The position numbers and the translations under genes were made by a program. 44,201 nt of DNA from Acidimicrobiales bacterium (GTDB lineage: Bacteria > Actinomycetota > Acidimicrobiia > Acidimicrobiales > AC-14). The notes beneath the pieces were generated by a model. It did not search any database. It was not told the DNA's origin and saw nothing but the letters and a program-made list of their open reading frames with translations. The stretch lies in assembly GCA_025463925.1 (NCBI GenBank), contig JAODBK010000040.1, positions 1-44,201 on the forward strand. The letters are read 5' to 3'. Numbering within the stretch: the first letter of the stretch is position 1; the number at the start of each line of letters is the position of its first letter. This document shows, piece after piece, positions 42,695-44,201 of the stretch.

Positions 42695-44201
42695 ATGACC
42701 CGGCGCTGGCCGCTGTCCCTCCTTGTCGTGGTCGCCCTGGCGGGCGCGGCACTCGCCGGGTCGGCGTTGACCGCGACCGCACTGCCCGGCCGACTCGCGT
42801 TCTCACCGCCACAGCAGTTGCCGAAGTGGGCCGGCGGCGAGCCGTCGATCGCGTTCGATCCCAACCGCAACGGTTGGGTCTACGTCGTGGCGCCGCAGAG
42901 CATCCCCGCGGCCGCGAACGGCGCTTTCGGCGCCCCGGCCGGGTCGAACGGCATTGGCTTCTGGCGGAGCTCGACCGGCGGGAAGTCGTGGAACGGTCCC
43001 TTCTCGAACGCCAACATCGGCGCCACGAACGGCGGCGGCGACTCCGACGTCGAGGTGGGCGCCGACGGCACCGTCTACGTGGCCGACCTCGAAGCGGTGG
43101 CGACGGACATCTGCGCGTCGAAGGACCACGGCAAGAGCTTCAGTGCCGGGCCGCTGCTGCCCACCCCGTGCGGCCCGATCGTCACCAACCAACAAGGGCC
43201 CGAGACCGACCGTCAATGGCTCAGCCGCGCCAAGAACGGCGACCTCCTCCTCACCTACCACGACTTCGCCGCCGGCTTCCCGATCATCCTGAAGTCCACC
43301 GACAAGGCGCAGACCTTCCTGCCGTGCGGGTCGATCCTCAATCCCGCACAGTCGGCCGGCCAGAACTACACGCCCACTGGCGGGACGCTCGTCGCCAAGC
43401 CCGCGATCGGCAGCGACGGCACCGTCTACGTCGAGGTCACCGAACCCGACCGCGTCTCACCGCCGATCGGTGCCACCTTGAACCACCTCTACATCGCCGT
43501 CTCCAAGGGCGGCTGCAACGGCGCGGTCTTCGACAACCACCTGATCTTCACCCAGCCCACCGCGGACCTCGGCAAGATCTTCAACGCGCTGGCCGTGGAC
43601 GGCGGTGACACGCTCTACGTCGTCGCCGGCGGCAAGACCGACGGCAAGCAGGCCGACACCAACATCTGGCTCTTCACATCGACGGACCACGGGGTGACCT
43701 GGTCCAAGCAGCCCGTCCGGGTCAACTCGCCCGATCTCAAGGCCAACGTCCTGCCGGCGGTCGTCGGCGGTCTCGGCAAGGGTCAGGTCGCCATCGGGTG
43801 GTTCGGCACCACCACCAGCGGCGATCCCAATGGATTGAAGAACCAGTGGCGCTACTACGCGGCCACCAGCACGGACTCCGGCAAGACGTTCCAGCAGACG
43901 ACGGTGACGCCGGGCGTCATCCACTACGGCGACATCTGCACGCAGGGCGTCTTCTGCGGGCTGGTCCCCGGACAGCCGAGCAACCGCAACCTGGCCGACT
44001 TCTCGTCGATCGCGGTCGACCCGGCGAACGGATGTCTCGTGATCGCGCTGCCCGGCGATCCTGACAACCGGCCCGATCTGCCGAACGGCGCCAACAACTT
44101 CTCGTCGTCGGCGTACGTGTCGTCCCAGACCGGTGGCGCGTGCCTGGCGGCGCCGGCCGCGACCGCGGCCCACACCGGCGCGCCCGCGCCCGCCGCAGCG
44201 G
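42695..44201 (+). CDS. Secreted Asp-box (BNR) beta-propeller protein, 3' end cut
   Basis: The reading frame from ATG 42695 stays open for 502 codons to the window end. A signal peptide (MTRRWPLSLLVVVALAGAALA) is followed by a repeat-rich domain. Five Asp-box-like turns of the sialidase type are visible: SSTGGKSWNG, SKDHGKSFSA, STDKAQTFLP, STDHGVTWSK and STDSGKTFQQ. Such folds occur in sialidases and many other exported proteins. The arginine triad of true sialidases was not identified, so an enzymatic role is not claimed. The tail is becoming Ala/Pro-rich at the cut, perhaps a linker or anchor. Confidence 0.82.
   Translation, partial: MTRRWPLSLLVVVALAGAALAGSALTATALPGRLAFSPPQQLPKWAGGEPSIAFDPNRNGWVYVVAPQSIPAAANGAFGAPAGSNGIGFWRSSTGGKSWNGPFSNANIGATNGGGDSDVEVGADGTVYVADLEAVATDICASKDHGKSFSAGPLLPTPCGPIVTNQQGPETDRQWLSRAKNGDLLLTYHDFAAGFPIILKSTDKAQTFLPCGSILNPAQSAGQNYTPTGGTLVAKPAIGSDGTVYVEVTEPDRVSPPIGATLNHLYIAVSKGGCNGAVFDNHLIFTQPTADLGKIFNALAVDGGDTLYVVAGGKTDGKQADTNIWLFTSTDHGVTWSKQPVRVNSPDLKANVLPAVVGGLGKGQVAIGWFGTTTSGDPNGLKNQWRYYAATSTDSGKTFQQTTVTPGVIHYGDICTQGVFCGLVPGQPSNRNLADFSSIAVDPANGCLVIALPGDPDNRPDLPNGANNFSSSAYVSSQTGGACLAAPAATAAHTGAPAPAAA

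Noticed and set aside
38997-42698. Long plus-strand open frame over the amidase and GGDEF-EAL genes
   Set aside because: Shadow of two strongly supported genes; arginine-rich translation with no family resemblance.

Overview
The window reads as one contiguous chromosomal segment of a very GC-rich, deep-branching member of the Actinomycetota, plausibly Acidimicrobiia (inference). Supporting signs are a WhiB protein, SepH, a PimB-like mannosyltransferase, actinobacterial-type LexA boxes (TCGAAC-N4-GTTCGC), a type A RNase P RNA, and several start codons preceded by TANNNT at only 7-10 nt, as expected for leaderless transcripts. No tRNA, CRISPR array, intact transposase or integrase was recognised.

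Layout. (1) 1-5772, minus strand: a cut-off flavin-dependent oxidoreductase, a ROK glucokinase, an eRF1/Vms1-like protein with a zinc ribbon, and two neighbouring SMC-like coiled-coil proteins that keep a Walker-B-like segment but have no recognisable P-loop. (2) 5829-12360, mostly minus strand: a small helical protein, an ArsA/Get3-type ATPase, a SRPBCC protein, two membrane proteins, a PimB-like glycosyltransferase, QueG, SepH and two small zinc or cysteine proteins. (3) 12389-18186: a DUF885 metallopeptidase, a LexA-controlled DnaQ/GIY-YIG nuclease that converges on trpD, an acyl-CoA dehydrogenase and WhiB. From memory, pimB, an ArsA-like gene, a SRPBCC gene, a DnaQ/GIY-YIG gene and trpD also lie near one another in Mycobacterium tuberculosis. 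(4) 18331-23957: a complete oligopeptide ABC importer in the order SBP-permease-permease-ATPase-ATPase. (5) 24024-26791: a PerR-like repressor, rubrerythrin, CCG-type Fe-S protein and DUF3501 operon for peroxide defence. (6) 26864-33235, plus strand: a cation/calcium exchanger, GlpD, an alkyl-DHAP-synthase-like flavoprotein, a membrane protein and GlpK.

The most unusual region is 33286-35203. The RNase P RNA gene rnpB (33286-33626) has two compensated base-pair changes in its catalytic helix P4. Its last 25-30 bases recur as a near-perfect direct repeat at 35175-35203. Between the two copies lies a lower-GC segment of about 1.57 kb whose only genes are a Panacea (DUF4065/SocA-like) antitoxin-type gene and a GNAT acetyltransferase, preceded by a second LexA box. 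I read this as a small integrated element that uses the 3' end of rnpB as its attachment site and carries a candidate SOS-responsive Panacea-GNAT toxin-antitoxin pair. No recombinase gene is visible inside it.

(7) 35332-44201: a divergent NRAMP transporter, an ECF sigma factor with a membrane partner, a DUF5996 protein, an amidase, a PAS-GGDEF-EAL protein and the start of a secreted Asp-box beta-propeller protein cut by the window end.
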